This document shows positions 1-5,488 of a stretch of 5,523 nucleotides of DNA, one piece after another. The DNA comes from Lutibacter sp. (GTDB lineage: Bacteria > Bacteroidota > Bacteroidia > Flavobacteriales > Flavobacteriaceae), in contig NVVE01000002.1 in NCBI GenBank assembly GCA_002733285.1, forward strand, positions 53,088 to 58,610, in the 5' to 3' direction. Made by a program: the position numbers and the translations under genes. The notes below the pieces were generated by a model that had not been told where the DNA came from, searched no databases, and saw only the letters and a list, made by a program, of their open reading frames with translations. The stretch's first letter is position 1. Each line of letters starts with the position of its first letter.

Positions 1-510
1 GTAGATCATTTGTATGCGTCAACAATATTTTTACCATACATTAATGAATTAAAATTAGAGAATTTAACGATAGCCTCTCCTGATATGGGTGGTTCTAAAC
101 GAGCCTATGCTTACTCCAAGTTTTTAGAATGCGAAGTGGTAATTTGTTACAAGCAACGAGTAAAAGTAAATGTAATTTCAACCATGGAGTTAATTGGTGA
201 TGTGAAAGATCGTCATGTAATTATCGTTGACGATATGATCGATACAGGTGGAACGCTTACAAAAGCTGCAGATTTAATGATGGAAAAGGGAGCGTTAAGT
301 GTACGAGCAATTTGTACACACCCAATACTTTCTGGTGAAGCTTATGAACGAATTGAAAACTCAAAATTATTAGAATTAATTGTTTCTGATACAATTCCTT
401 TAAAAGGAGAAAGTTCTAAAATAAAAGTAGTAACTTGCGCCCCGTTATTCGCTGACGTGATGCATAAAGTACAAAGTAACACATCAATAAGCGGACAATT
501 TTTAATGTAA
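1..510 (+). CDS. prs: Ribose-phosphate pyrophosphokinase (PRPP synthetase), 3' part
   Basis: Makes 5-phosphoribosyl-1-pyrophosphate from ribose-5-phosphate and ATP, the cytosolic precursor for purines, pyrimidines, NAD, His and Trp. The frame is open from base 1 (it begins V-D-H-L-Y-A-S), so the N-terminal part of the gene lies outside the window; 169 codons remain, about half of a usual protein of roughly 310 residues. A TTG at 10 is an internal Leu codon, not a start. Visible family motifs are the VDHLYAS segment of the catalytic region, DMGGSKRA (visible residues about 28-35) and the PRPP-binding loop DDMIDTGGTL (about 77-86). The C-terminal stretch, with CAPLFADVMHK and SISGQFLM, is the normal Prs end, so the 3' end is intact. 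The rplY start is 23 bp downstream with no terminator between, so the two are probably cotranscribed. Identification is very secure. Confidence 0.97.
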   Translation, partial: VDHLYASTIFLPYINELKLENLTIASPDMGGSKRAYAYSKFLECEVVICYKQRVKVNVISTMELIGDVKDRHVIIVDDMIDTGGTLTKAADLMMEKGALSVRAICTHPILSGEAYERIENSKLLELIVSDTIPLKGESSKIKVVTCAPLFADVMHKVQSNTSISGQFLM

Positions 511-533
511 ATAATTAATAAATAGATAAATAA

Positions 534-1175
534 ATGCAATCAATTACAATCAAAGGATCTCAAAGAGAAAGCGTGGGTAAAGTAGCTACTAAAGCCTTAC
601 GTAATGCTGGAAAGGTACCTTGCGTATTATACGGAGGGGATAAACCATTACACTTTTCAGCGAATGAAATTTCATTCAAAAAATTAGTGTATACAGCGAA
701 CGTTTATACAGCTACGATTGAATTAGAAGGAACAACATATCATGCAATTATGCAAGACATTCAGTTTCACCCAGTAAGCGATAAAATTTTGCACATGGAC
801 TTTTACCAACTATTTGATGATAAATTGGTAACGATGAATATTCCTGTAAGATTGATAGGAAGTTCTCCTGGAGTTCTGAATGGTGGTTCTTTAAGTTTTC
901 CAATGCGTAAATTAAGCGTAAGAGCCATGCCAGCAGATTTACCTGACTTTATAAATGCGGACATTTCTCCACTAAGAATAGGAAGTAAATTAATTGTTTC
1001 TGAATTAGCAAATGACAATTTTGTAATTTTACACCCAGAAAATTCTGTTGTGGTACAAGTTAGAACTGCGCGTGCTGCTATTGAAGATGAAGTTGAAGAT
1101 GAAGAAGGTGAAGAAGGTGAAGAAGGTGAAGAAGGTGCAACTGCTTCTGAAGAAGGAGAAAAAGCTGCTGAATAA
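534..1175 (+). CDS. rplY: 50S ribosomal protein bL25 (Ctc form) with acidic tail
   Basis: 5S rRNA-binding protein of the large ribosomal subunit, in the long two-domain form also called general stress protein Ctc. Residues 1 to about 92 are the L25 RNA-binding domain, with the signature [14 protein letters not shown] (22-35) and the HMDFYQL strand (87-93). Residues about 97-180 form the C-terminal beta domain, ending VVVQVRTAR. Residues 184-213 are an almost purely Glu/Asp/Gly/Ala tail with a four-fold E-E-G repeat; such acidic tails are common in this protein family. The length of 213 aa is normal for the Ctc form. The ATG at 534 follows an AT-rich stretch without a Shine-Dalgarno sequence, as usual in Bacteroidota. 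It sits 23 bp after prs and is followed by a hairpin terminator, so transcription probably comes from upstream of prs. Confidence 0.96.
   Translation: MQSITIKGSQRESVGKVATKALRNAGKVPCVLYGGDKPLHFSANEISFKKLVYTANVYTATIELEGTTYHAIMQDIQFHPVSDKILHMDFYQLFDDKLVTMNIPVRLIGSSPGVLNGGSLSFPMRKLSVRAMPADLPDFINADISPLRIGSKLIVSELANDNFVILHPENSVVVQVRTARAAIEDEVEDEEGEEGEEGEEGATASEEGEKAAE
1101..1136 (+). repeat. Four tandem copies of a 9-bp unit in rplY
   Basis: The unit GAAGAAGGT is present four times in perfect tandem at 1101-1109, 1110-1118, 1119-1127 and 1128-1136, encoding Glu-Glu-Gly four times. A degenerate copy (GAAGAAGGA) follows at about 1149. The repeat is in frame, so gain or loss of units by slippage would only change the length of the acidic tail. 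Confidence 0.95.
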
Positions 1176-1199
1176 GATTCCTTTAAATAAAATAAGCTA

Positions 1200-1234
1200 A
1201 AAAGCGTTGCAATTTGCAGCGCTTTTACTTTTTA
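1200..1234 (+). terminator. Rho-independent terminator after rplY
   Basis: A 12-bp stem is formed by 1200-1211 (AAAAGCGTTGCA) and 1215-1226 (TGCAGCGCTTTT) with one G-U wobble and a 3-nt loop, or 5 nt if the last pair opens. A T-rich tract (TTTTACTTTTTA) runs from the end of the stem. It lies 25 bp after the rplY stop and should end the prs-rplY transcript. Confidence 0.88.
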
Positions 1235-1256
1235 TAAAAACCACATTCTTTTTTGT

Positions 1257-1264
1257 TACTTTTG
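1257..1264 (+). promoter_or_regulatory. Possible Bacteroidota -7 element before pth
   Basis: TACTTTTG matches the Bacteroidota housekeeping -7 consensus TAnnTTTG. It lies directly after the rplY terminator, where a new promoter for pth is expected. No good TTTG-type -33 element was found about 19-23 bp upstream. If it is real, transcription starts about at the ATG at 1269, which bears on the pth start codon. Confidence 0.45.
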
Positions 1265-1268
1265 TTGA

Positions 1269-1901
1269 ATGCAATTATTTCGATTCATAAAATTAGTATT
1301 CGAATCTAAAAAAGAAACCTCAAGCATTGAATTTATGAAAAAATTCTTAATAGTTGGACTAGGGAATAAAGGAGAGAAATACAACAACACCCGACATAAT
1401 ATAGGTTTTGAAGTAGTAGATGAGCTCGCGTTAAAAGAAGGCATAACATTTGAAACCGAAAAATTAGGATCTACAGCAAAATTTAGATTTAAAGGAAGAA
1501 CATTTATTTTATTAAAACCTTCTACTTTTATGAATTTAAGTGGCAAGGCTGTAAAATACTGGCTGACTAAAGAAAAAATTCCTTTGGAAAACCTTCTAAT
1601 TATATGTGACGATTTAAACTTACCATTTGGATCTATAAGAGTGAAAGCAAAAGGAAGTGATGGAGGGCACAATGGCTTAAAAGATATTAATGCCGTTCTT
1701 CAAACCCAGAAATATGCACGATTTAGATTTGGCGTTGGTGCTGAATTTTCAAAAGGACGTCAATCAGATTTTGTACTTGGAGAATGGAGTTCTGATCAGA
1801 AGGAATTATTACAAGATCGATTAGCGATAGCGAGTAAACTTATAAAATCGTTTGGTACAGCAGGATTAAATAATACCATGAATACCTTTAACCGTACCTA
1901 A
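1269..1901 (+). CDS. pth: Peptidyl-tRNA hydrolase
   Basis: Cytosolic esterase that frees tRNA from peptidyl-tRNAs dropped by stalled ribosomes. The canonical domain starts at Met23 (MKKFLIVGLGN). Family active-site residues are all present: Asn33 in GLGN, catalytic His43 in TRHNIGF, Asn89 in STFMNLSG, Asp114 in CDDLNLP, and His134-Asn135 in GGHNGLKD. There are two candidate starts. The ATG at 1269 gives 210 aa with a 22-residue basic/hydrophobic extension (MQLFRFIKLVFESKK...); the ATG at 1335 gives 188 aa, close to the bacterial norm. I keep 1269 because short extensions of this kind occur, as I recall, in flavobacterial Pth proteins. The possible -7 element only 4 bp upstream would make that mRNA leaderless, so 1335 remains a serious alternative. 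The gene appears to have its own promoter and terminator. Confidence 0.96.
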   Translation: MQLFRFIKLVFESKKETSSIEFMKKFLIVGLGNKGEKYNNTRHNIGFEVVDELALKEGITFETEKLGSTAKFRFKGRTFILLKPSTFMNLSGKAVKYWLTKEKIPLENLLIICDDLNLPFGSIRVKAKGSDGGHNGLKDINAVLQTQKYARFRFGVGAEFSKGRQSDFVLGEWSSDQKELLQDRLAIASKLIKSFGTAGLNNTMNTFNRT

Positions 1902-1938
1902 ATTTAAGAATTCTTCTAGAGCAAAAGAACGTAATTTA

Positions 1939-1966
1939 CAAAAGCCACACATATGTGTGGCTTTTG
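1939..1966. terminator. Perfect 28-bp palindrome, probable bidirectional terminator
   Basis: The sequence from 1939 to 1966 equals its own reverse complement (CAAAAGCCACAC, ATAT, GTGTGGCTTTTG). RNA from either strand folds into a GC-cored hairpin followed by a short U run (UUUUG). It lies 37 bp after the pth stop and 66 bp past the stop of the facing lipoprotein gene (2033), so it can serve both convergent genes. A palindromic protein-binding site is a less likely alternative. Confidence 0.85.
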
Positions 1967-2032
1967 GGGGTTTAATTAAACAAGTTTGGGATTATCTTAT
2001 ATGCTTTCCAAACTAAATATGCAGTATTAAAC

Positions 2033-3118
2033 TTAACATTCTTTTTCAAGTTTAAGCCTGTTGTGCTCTAGTCTCAAATCTATTTCATCATTTTCAATTT
2101 CATACACTCTCCAGCTAAAAGAGAAATCAGGTAAATCTTCAAAATTAATGTCTAAGTATTCACCAGCATGCTGATAACCTCCCATTCCGCCCATCATATT
2201 GTATTGAGAAGTTGTCAATTCCCAAGTCCCATAAACATATTCTCCTGAGATCATTACTTTTACAGTTCCATCTTCCGAAAACGTAAATGTATAGTTAGTA
2301 TAATTTTCTGAATAATCTATATCATTTATAATAAGTTTGGTAACATTCCAACTACAAGTCAACAATAAATCAGCAACTTGATCTTCTGAACAATGCATAC
2401 AATCGTCGTCATTGTAATCATAATTATCATCTTCGTCACACATAAATTCAGCTTCTTCTATTAACGCACCTAATTCTTCCATCGTATTAATGGTTATTTC
2501 GGTACCGTCAAATAGTCTCATATTTATGGGGAAATTAATTGAAGAAACATGTCCATCGCCCAAATGGTTTATGAAACCAAAAAAGTGCATATCATTTTCA
2601 ATTACAACAGTTTCAATTAATTGATTGCCTTCATCATATATTGACAAGTTAATAGGATAGATAAAATCAACACATTCTATATCGAAATCAGGCTCATTTT
2701 CACCTTCACATTCACTTGCAAAATTGTCTAATTCGGCAATGCTGTTAATGGTAATTTCAGTGTAATCACTTAACGTAATTACAATTGGAAACACAATTTC
2801 TAGCGTGTCAATGTCATCATCTAAATTGTCAAAAATTTCTTCAATGAGTGATAATCCATTTTCATTTTCAATGATAAGCGTTATGCCATTTGCAAGTAAT
2901 GTAACAGGTAAATTAATAGTGATACAACTTGCATTATCAATAATATTGTCATGGGAGCCATCTTTAGAGACTGTTCGTGATAAAAGAGTTGCAATAGTTG
3001 AATCTTCCAGTAGTACATTATCTTCCGTTAGTTGCGTGAGTGAATTTATTTCATTTTGACAAGAAATAAAAAAAGCAATACTAAAACTTAAAAGGAATAA
3101 TTTAAATGTTATTTTCAT
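2033..3118 (-). CDS. Predicted lipoprotein with duplicated beta repeats and lipocalin-like C-terminus
   Basis: 361 aa, function unknown. The N-terminus is a lipoprotein signal peptide (MKITFKLFLLSFSIAFFISC), with lipidation expected at Cys20. Residues 65-137 and 149-227 look like a duplication: each starts with Cys, has a hydrophobic beta unit (INLPVTLLANG; IYPINLSIYDEG), then a second unit with a near-identical core (TEITINSIAEL at 120-130; TEITINTMEEL at 206-216), and ends with Cys. Residues 228-243 are an Asp-rich loop flanked by C240 and C243 that could bind Ca2+ or another cation. Residues about 249-361 resemble lipocalin-like domains of Bacteroidota lipoproteins (SWNV at the start, FTFSEDGT, GTWEL, WRVYEI, final Cys). 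A Met-Gly patch, MMGGMGG, lies at 308-314. The Cys spacing suggests disulfides (inference). The gene has an ECF-type promoter candidate about 120 bp upstream and is probably an outer-membrane or surface protein of the adjacent sigma regulon. Confidence 0.85.
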   Translation of the reverse strand: MKITFKLFLLSFSIAFFISCQNEINSLTQLTEDNVLLEDSTIATLLSRTVSKDGSHDNIIDNASCITINLPVTLLANGITLIIENENGLSLIEEIFDNLDDDIDTLEIVFPIVITLSDYTEITINSIAELDNFASECEGENEPDFDIECVDFIYPINLSIYDEGNQLIETVVIENDMHFFGFINHLGDGHVSSINFPINMRLFDGTEITINTMEELGALIEEAEFMCDEDDNYDYNDDDCMHCSEDQVADLLLTCSWNVTKLIINDIDYSENYTNYTFTFSEDGTVKVMISGEYVYGTWELTTSQYNMMGGMGGYQHAGEYLDINFEDLPDFSFSWRVYEIENDEIDLRLEHNRLKLEKEC

Positions 3119-3234
3119 GTGTTTATATTTATTGTTTTTTAACGGTCACATGCTGTTCGCTATTAATCATTCCTTTGAGTAATAGACATTTTAACATGCT
3201 CGTTTCATAATTTAATACTTGGGTTTATATAAGT

Positions 3235-3261
3235 AACATTTTAAACATAAAATACCCTACC
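3235..3261 (-). promoter_or_regulatory. Candidate ECF promoter upstream of the 361-aa lipoprotein gene
   Basis: Read on the - strand, GGTAGGGTA (3261-3253) is followed by 14 nt and TGTT (3238-3235). The same two elements with the same spacing precede the other lipoprotein gene and fecR. After the first element this copy and the fecR copy both continue TTTT...TTTAAATGTTA-like and then TATAA. A start site about 10 nt past TGTT would leave a 5' leader of roughly 110 nt. No TAnnTTTG element was found on this strand in the gap. Confidence 0.6.
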
Positions 3262-3322
3262 ATAAATTTAAAAAAATGTTTTTAATAATTATAATTTAAA
3301 ACAATGAGAGCATTCCAAATTG

Positions 3323-3355
3323 AAAATCCTCCCAAAATAACTAATTTTGGAAGGA
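3323..3355 (-). terminator. Rho-independent terminator after the 171-aa lipoprotein gene
   Basis: On the - strand, TCCTTCCAAAAT (3355-3344) pairs with ATTTTGGGAGGA (3338-3327) across a 5-nt loop, with one U-G wobble, and is followed directly by TTTT (3326-3323). It lies 26 bp past the stop at 3381. The U tract is only on the - strand side, so it acts on the lipoprotein transcript and separates the two lipoprotein genes into two transcription units. Confidence 0.85.
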
Positions 3356-3380
3356 CTTAAGGGGGTAAGGAAAAATTTAA

Positions 3381-3896
3381 TTATTGTTTGAATCCTTCAA
3401 AATAGTACTCCATACCTTCTACATTAAAGGTATACTCAAATGAGTGATTTCCCATATCAAAACCACCAAAATGTTGATCGCCAGACTCATGATCATCATT
3501 TAAATGTTGTGACCATTGATTAGAATTACCAGTCATTCCGCCCATCATTCCACCACCATAGGTAGACATATGTCCATACATTTCTTCAAAATCATCTCCA
3601 GTTAAACAAACTTGTATATTTTCTTCGTCAATAAATAAATCCAACATTAGCGTTATGTCAAAATCATCATTATAACAATGTACTTGAATTTGATCACCAA
3701 CTAAGGTAATTTCAGCTGTAGCTGGATCGCCTGTAGTTGAGGTAGATTTAGCAGTTGTTTTGTTTGACACATCAGCGGAAAGGGTTCCTTGGTAGATGCC
3801 GGCAATATCATTAACGTTTGTATCGTTTTCTTTTTCACAAGAAACTAATGCAATAATAAATAAACTGAGGTAAATAAATTTTAAAATTGATTTCAT
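3381..3896 (-). CDS. Predicted small Met/His/Gly-rich lipoprotein
   Basis: 171 aa, function unknown. The signal peptide ends in the lipobox LVSC with lipidation expected at Cys20, followed by Glu-Lys-Glu-Asn-Asp; charged residues right after the Cys are a feature of surface-export signals in flavobacterial lipoproteins. Residues about 31-100 look like a small beta domain (IAGIYQGTLSA; AEITLVGDQIQVHC; ITLMLDLF; NIQVCLTGDDF) with Cys74 and Cys97 possibly bridged. Residues 106-151 are unusual: MYGHM, YGGGMMGGMTG, then a His/Asp-rich run with His131, His136, His142 and His151. Such Met/His density can bind soft metals such as copper, but no known metal-site signature is recognised, so this is a guess. 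The gene is divergent from the ECF sigma gene, has a matching candidate ECF promoter about 45 bp upstream and has its own terminator. Confidence 0.85.
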   Translation of the reverse strand: MKSILKFIYLSLFIIALVSCEKENDTNVNDIAGIYQGTLSADVSNKTTAKSTSTTGDPATAEITLVGDQIQVHCYNDDFDITLMLDLFIDEENIQVCLTGDDFEEMYGHMSTYGGGMMGGMTGNSNQWSQHLNDDHESGDQHFGGFDMGNHSFEYTFNVEGMEYYFEGFKQ

Positions 3897-3905
3897 AATT
3901 TTGTT

Positions 3906-3913
3906 TAAATTTG
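3906..3913 (+). promoter_or_regulatory. Weak candidate housekeeping promoter for the sigma gene
   Basis: TAAATTTG matches the -7 consensus TAnnTTTG, with TTG at 3887-3889, 16 bp upstream and slightly closer than usual. It would give a leader of about 105 nt for the sigma gene. In DNA this AT-rich such a match can easily arise by chance, but it is the only one on the + strand in this gap. Confidence 0.25.
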
Positions 3914-3940
3914 TGGGTTAATAATTTTCTTTTATACTTA

Positions 3941-3967
3941 AACAAGTTTAATTAAAATTACCCTACC
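3941..3967 (-). promoter_or_regulatory. Candidate ECF promoter upstream of the 171-aa lipoprotein gene
   Basis: On the - strand GGTAGGGTA (3967-3959) is followed by 14 nt and TGTT (3944-3941), then TAAGTATAA. A start site about 10 nt further on would give a leader of about 35-40 nt, ordinary for this group. No TAnnTTTG element was found on the - strand between the divergent genes. A degenerate second copy of the first element (GGGGTAGTA) lies on the same strand at 4017-4009. Confidence 0.6.
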
Positions 3968-4026
3968 CTGTTTTAAAAAAAATATAGTTACATTAAAAAT
4001 AATAATAATACTACCCCAAAAAATAA

Positions 4027-4542
4027 ATGAATATTAACAAAGAAAATAACTTTTGTGACGAAAAAAAGTTTAGTGATTTTTTTTTAAATCAATCTAAATT
4101 ATTAAACAATTACATTTATTATAAGTGTGGGAATATTGATTTATCCGCCGATATTACCCAAGAAGCATTTTTAAAATTTTGGAATAATTGTAAAAAGGTA
4201 CTCCCAGGAAAAGCAAAATCATTTTTATATACGATAGCCAATAATTTATTTTTAAATGAATATGCTAAAAATAAAGTAGTCCTTAATTTTAAAAATTGCC
4301 AAACAAAAAATTACACAAATGAATCACCTGAGTTTTTATTAGAAGAAAAAGAATTTGGTTTTAAATTACAACAGGCCATTTCTAATTTATCAGAAGCTCA
4401 GCGCACAGCTTTTTTAATGAATAGAATTGATGGTAAAAAATACAGGGAAATAGCTGAAATATTAGGAATTTCAGTAAAAGCAGTTGAAAAAAGAATTCAT
4501 AATGCATTGGTAAATTTAAGAAGTGTAATAGAAAATATCTAA
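4027..4542 (+). CDS. ECF-family RNA polymerase sigma factor (FecI-like)
   Basis: 171 aa, the usual ECF size. Directs RNA polymerase to a small set of promoters after release from its membrane anti-sigma factor. Region 2 spans about residues 14-83: DITQEAFLKFWNN (42-54) is the core-binding part of region 2.2, and AKSFLYTIANNLFLNEY (63-79) is region 2.3/2.4, which melts and reads the -10. A short linker (about 84-108) is followed by region 4 (about 113-168), with LSEAQRTAFLMNRIDGKKY and the helix-turn-helix YREIAEILGISVKAVEKRIHNAL that reads the -35. The ATG at 4027 starts the protein directly ahead of region 2, with no upstream alternative needed. fecR follows 41 bp downstream on the same strand. 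No sense-strand copy of the GGTAGGGTA element lies before this gene, so obvious autoregulation is lacking. The promoter it recognises is inferred, not shown. Confidence 0.95.
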   Translation: MNINKENNFCDEKKFSDFFLNQSKLLNNYIYYKCGNIDLSADITQEAFLKFWNNCKKVLPGKAKSFLYTIANNLFLNEYAKNKVVLNFKNCQTKNYTNESPEFLLEEKEFGFKLQQAISNLSEAQRTAFLMNRIDGKKYREIAEILGISVKAVEKRIHNALVNLRSVIENI

Positions 4543-4546
4543 AAAA

Positions 4547-4573
4547 GGTAGGGTATTTTTACTTTTAAATGTT
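4547..4573 (+). promoter_or_regulatory. Candidate ECF promoter between the sigma gene and fecR
   Basis: GGTAGGGTA (4547-4555), 14 nt, TGTT (4570-4573), then ATAACATATAA. The element starts 5 bp after the sigma stop. The spacing equals that of the two lipoprotein gene copies, and the sequence from the first element to TATAA closely resembles the 361-aa lipoprotein copy. If TGTT is the -10 element, transcription would start within a few bases of the fecR ATG at 4584, giving a leaderless or nearly leaderless mRNA. Confidence 0.55.
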
Positions 4574-4583
4574 ATAACATATA

Positions 4584-5486
4584 ATGAAACGTATGAAAGA
4601 AAAGTATTTTTTAGCCGAATGGCTTGCAAATGAAATTTCAGATACGGAGCTTAAAGAATATGTAAGCGAAGATGAAATACGCGTATACCATAAAATTGTC
4701 TCGGCTTCAAATCAATTTAAAGTTCCTAGTTTTAATGCAGATGTAGCTTTGGAACAATTGAAATTAAAAAACACGAAGACTACCGTAAGAACCTTAAACT
4801 TCTCCAAATTTATTTATAGAGCTGCAGCAGTTATTACAATTGTTTTTGGTTCGTATTATTTTCTTGGAAACCAAACTCAAAATTATAAAACTTCGTCAGC
4901 AGAAAAAATTAATTTTAATTTACCCGACAATTCAACGGTTAATTTAAATGCGGCTTCCGAAATATCGTTCAAATCGAGTAATTGGAAAAATAATAGAAAC
5001 TTGTCTTTACATGGGGAAGCCTATTTTAAAGTAGCAAAAGGGTCAAAGTTTACTGTGAAAACTCCACTAGGAAATGTTACGGTGTTAGGAACCCAATTTA
5101 ATGTTGTTGCTAGAGCTAACTATTTCGAAGTTGTTTGTTATGAAGGGTTGGTAAGTGCTACCTATAAAAAGAAAAGTGTTAAAATTCCTGCTGGAAGTTC
5201 GTTTAAAGTGCTAAGTTCTAACATTAAATATGAAAAAACTATCAATGAAGCCAATCCGTCTTGGATTCAAAATAATAGTTCATTTAAAAGTATGCCATAC
5301 TGGTATGTTGTAAATGAATTGGAAAGGCAATACAATGTAACTGTTAAATTTAACGAAATACACAAACGTAAATTGTTTACAGGTAGTTTTACACATAACA
5401 ATATTGAAATTGCTTTAAAGGCAATTACCATACCTTTCAATTTAAATTATACCTTTGTAACTGATAAAGAGGTTAGTTTAAAATAA
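4584..5486 (+). CDS. FecR-family transmembrane anti-sigma factor
   Basis: 300 aa inner-membrane protein expected to hold the upstream ECF sigma factor and release it when an outer-membrane receptor signals. Residues 1 to about 75 are the cytoplasmic sigma-binding part (KYFLAEWLANEISDTEL). One membrane segment lies at about 77-95 (FIYRAAAVITIVFGSYYFL). The periplasmic FecR domain spans about 107-200, with the family pattern LPDNSTVNLNAASEI (113-127), LHGEAYFKVAK (142-152), FTVKTPLGNVTVLGTQFNV (156-174) and CYEGLVSA (185-192). The C-terminal domain (about 233-293, FKSMPYWYVVNELERQYNV...) matches the DUF4974-type end of Bacteroidota FecR proteins, which interacts with the receptor. The length is normal. 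An alternative start is Met4 (ATG at 4593), which matters because the promoter candidate lies so close. The next gene starts 2 bp after the stop, so the two are cotranscribed. Confidence 0.95.
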   Translation: MKRMKEKYFLAEWLANEISDTELKEYVSEDEIRVYHKIVSASNQFKVPSFNADVALEQLKLKNTKTTVRTLNFSKFIYRAAAVITIVFGSYYFLGNQTQNYKTSSAEKINFNLPDNSTVNLNAASEISFKSSNWKNNRNLSLHGEAYFKVAKGSKFTVKTPLGNVTVLGTQFNVVARANYFEVVCYEGLVSATYKKKSVKIPAGSSFKVLSSNIKYEKTINEANPSWIQNNSSFKSMPYWYVVNELERQYNVTVKFNEIHKRKLFTGSFTHNNIEIALKAITIPFNLNYTFVTDKEVSLK

Positions 5487-5488
5487 GA

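Noticed and set aside
10..12. TTG as a start codon for prs
   Set aside because: The frame is open to base 1 and the residues before it (V-D-H) belong to the conserved VDHLYAS motif, so the gene is truncated by the window edge.
342..539. 65-codon open frame on the - strand across the prs end and the prs-rplY gap
   Set aside because: Mostly antisense to conserved prs; no promoter or family evidence.
803..1018. 71-codon open frame on the - strand within rplY
   Set aside because: Antisense shadow of a conserved ribosomal protein gene.
1256..1672. 138-codon open frame on the - strand opposite pth
   Set aside because: It lies antisense to a highly conserved gene, has no family resemblance and would cross the pth promoter region; it is a shadow of pth codon use.
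1983..2014. Inverted repeat AGTTTGG / CCAAACT as another terminator
   Set aside because: The 7-bp stem has an 18-nt loop and no U tract; the nearby 28-bp palindrome explains termination better.
2805..3059. 84-codon open frame on the + strand inside the 361-aa lipoprotein gene
   Set aside because: Ser-rich translation is the antisense of Asp/Glu/Asn-rich coding sequence; no start signal and no support.
3998..4010. Run of AAT repeats before the sigma gene as a functional repeat
   Set aside because: Short and expected in DNA this AT-rich; no evidence of function.
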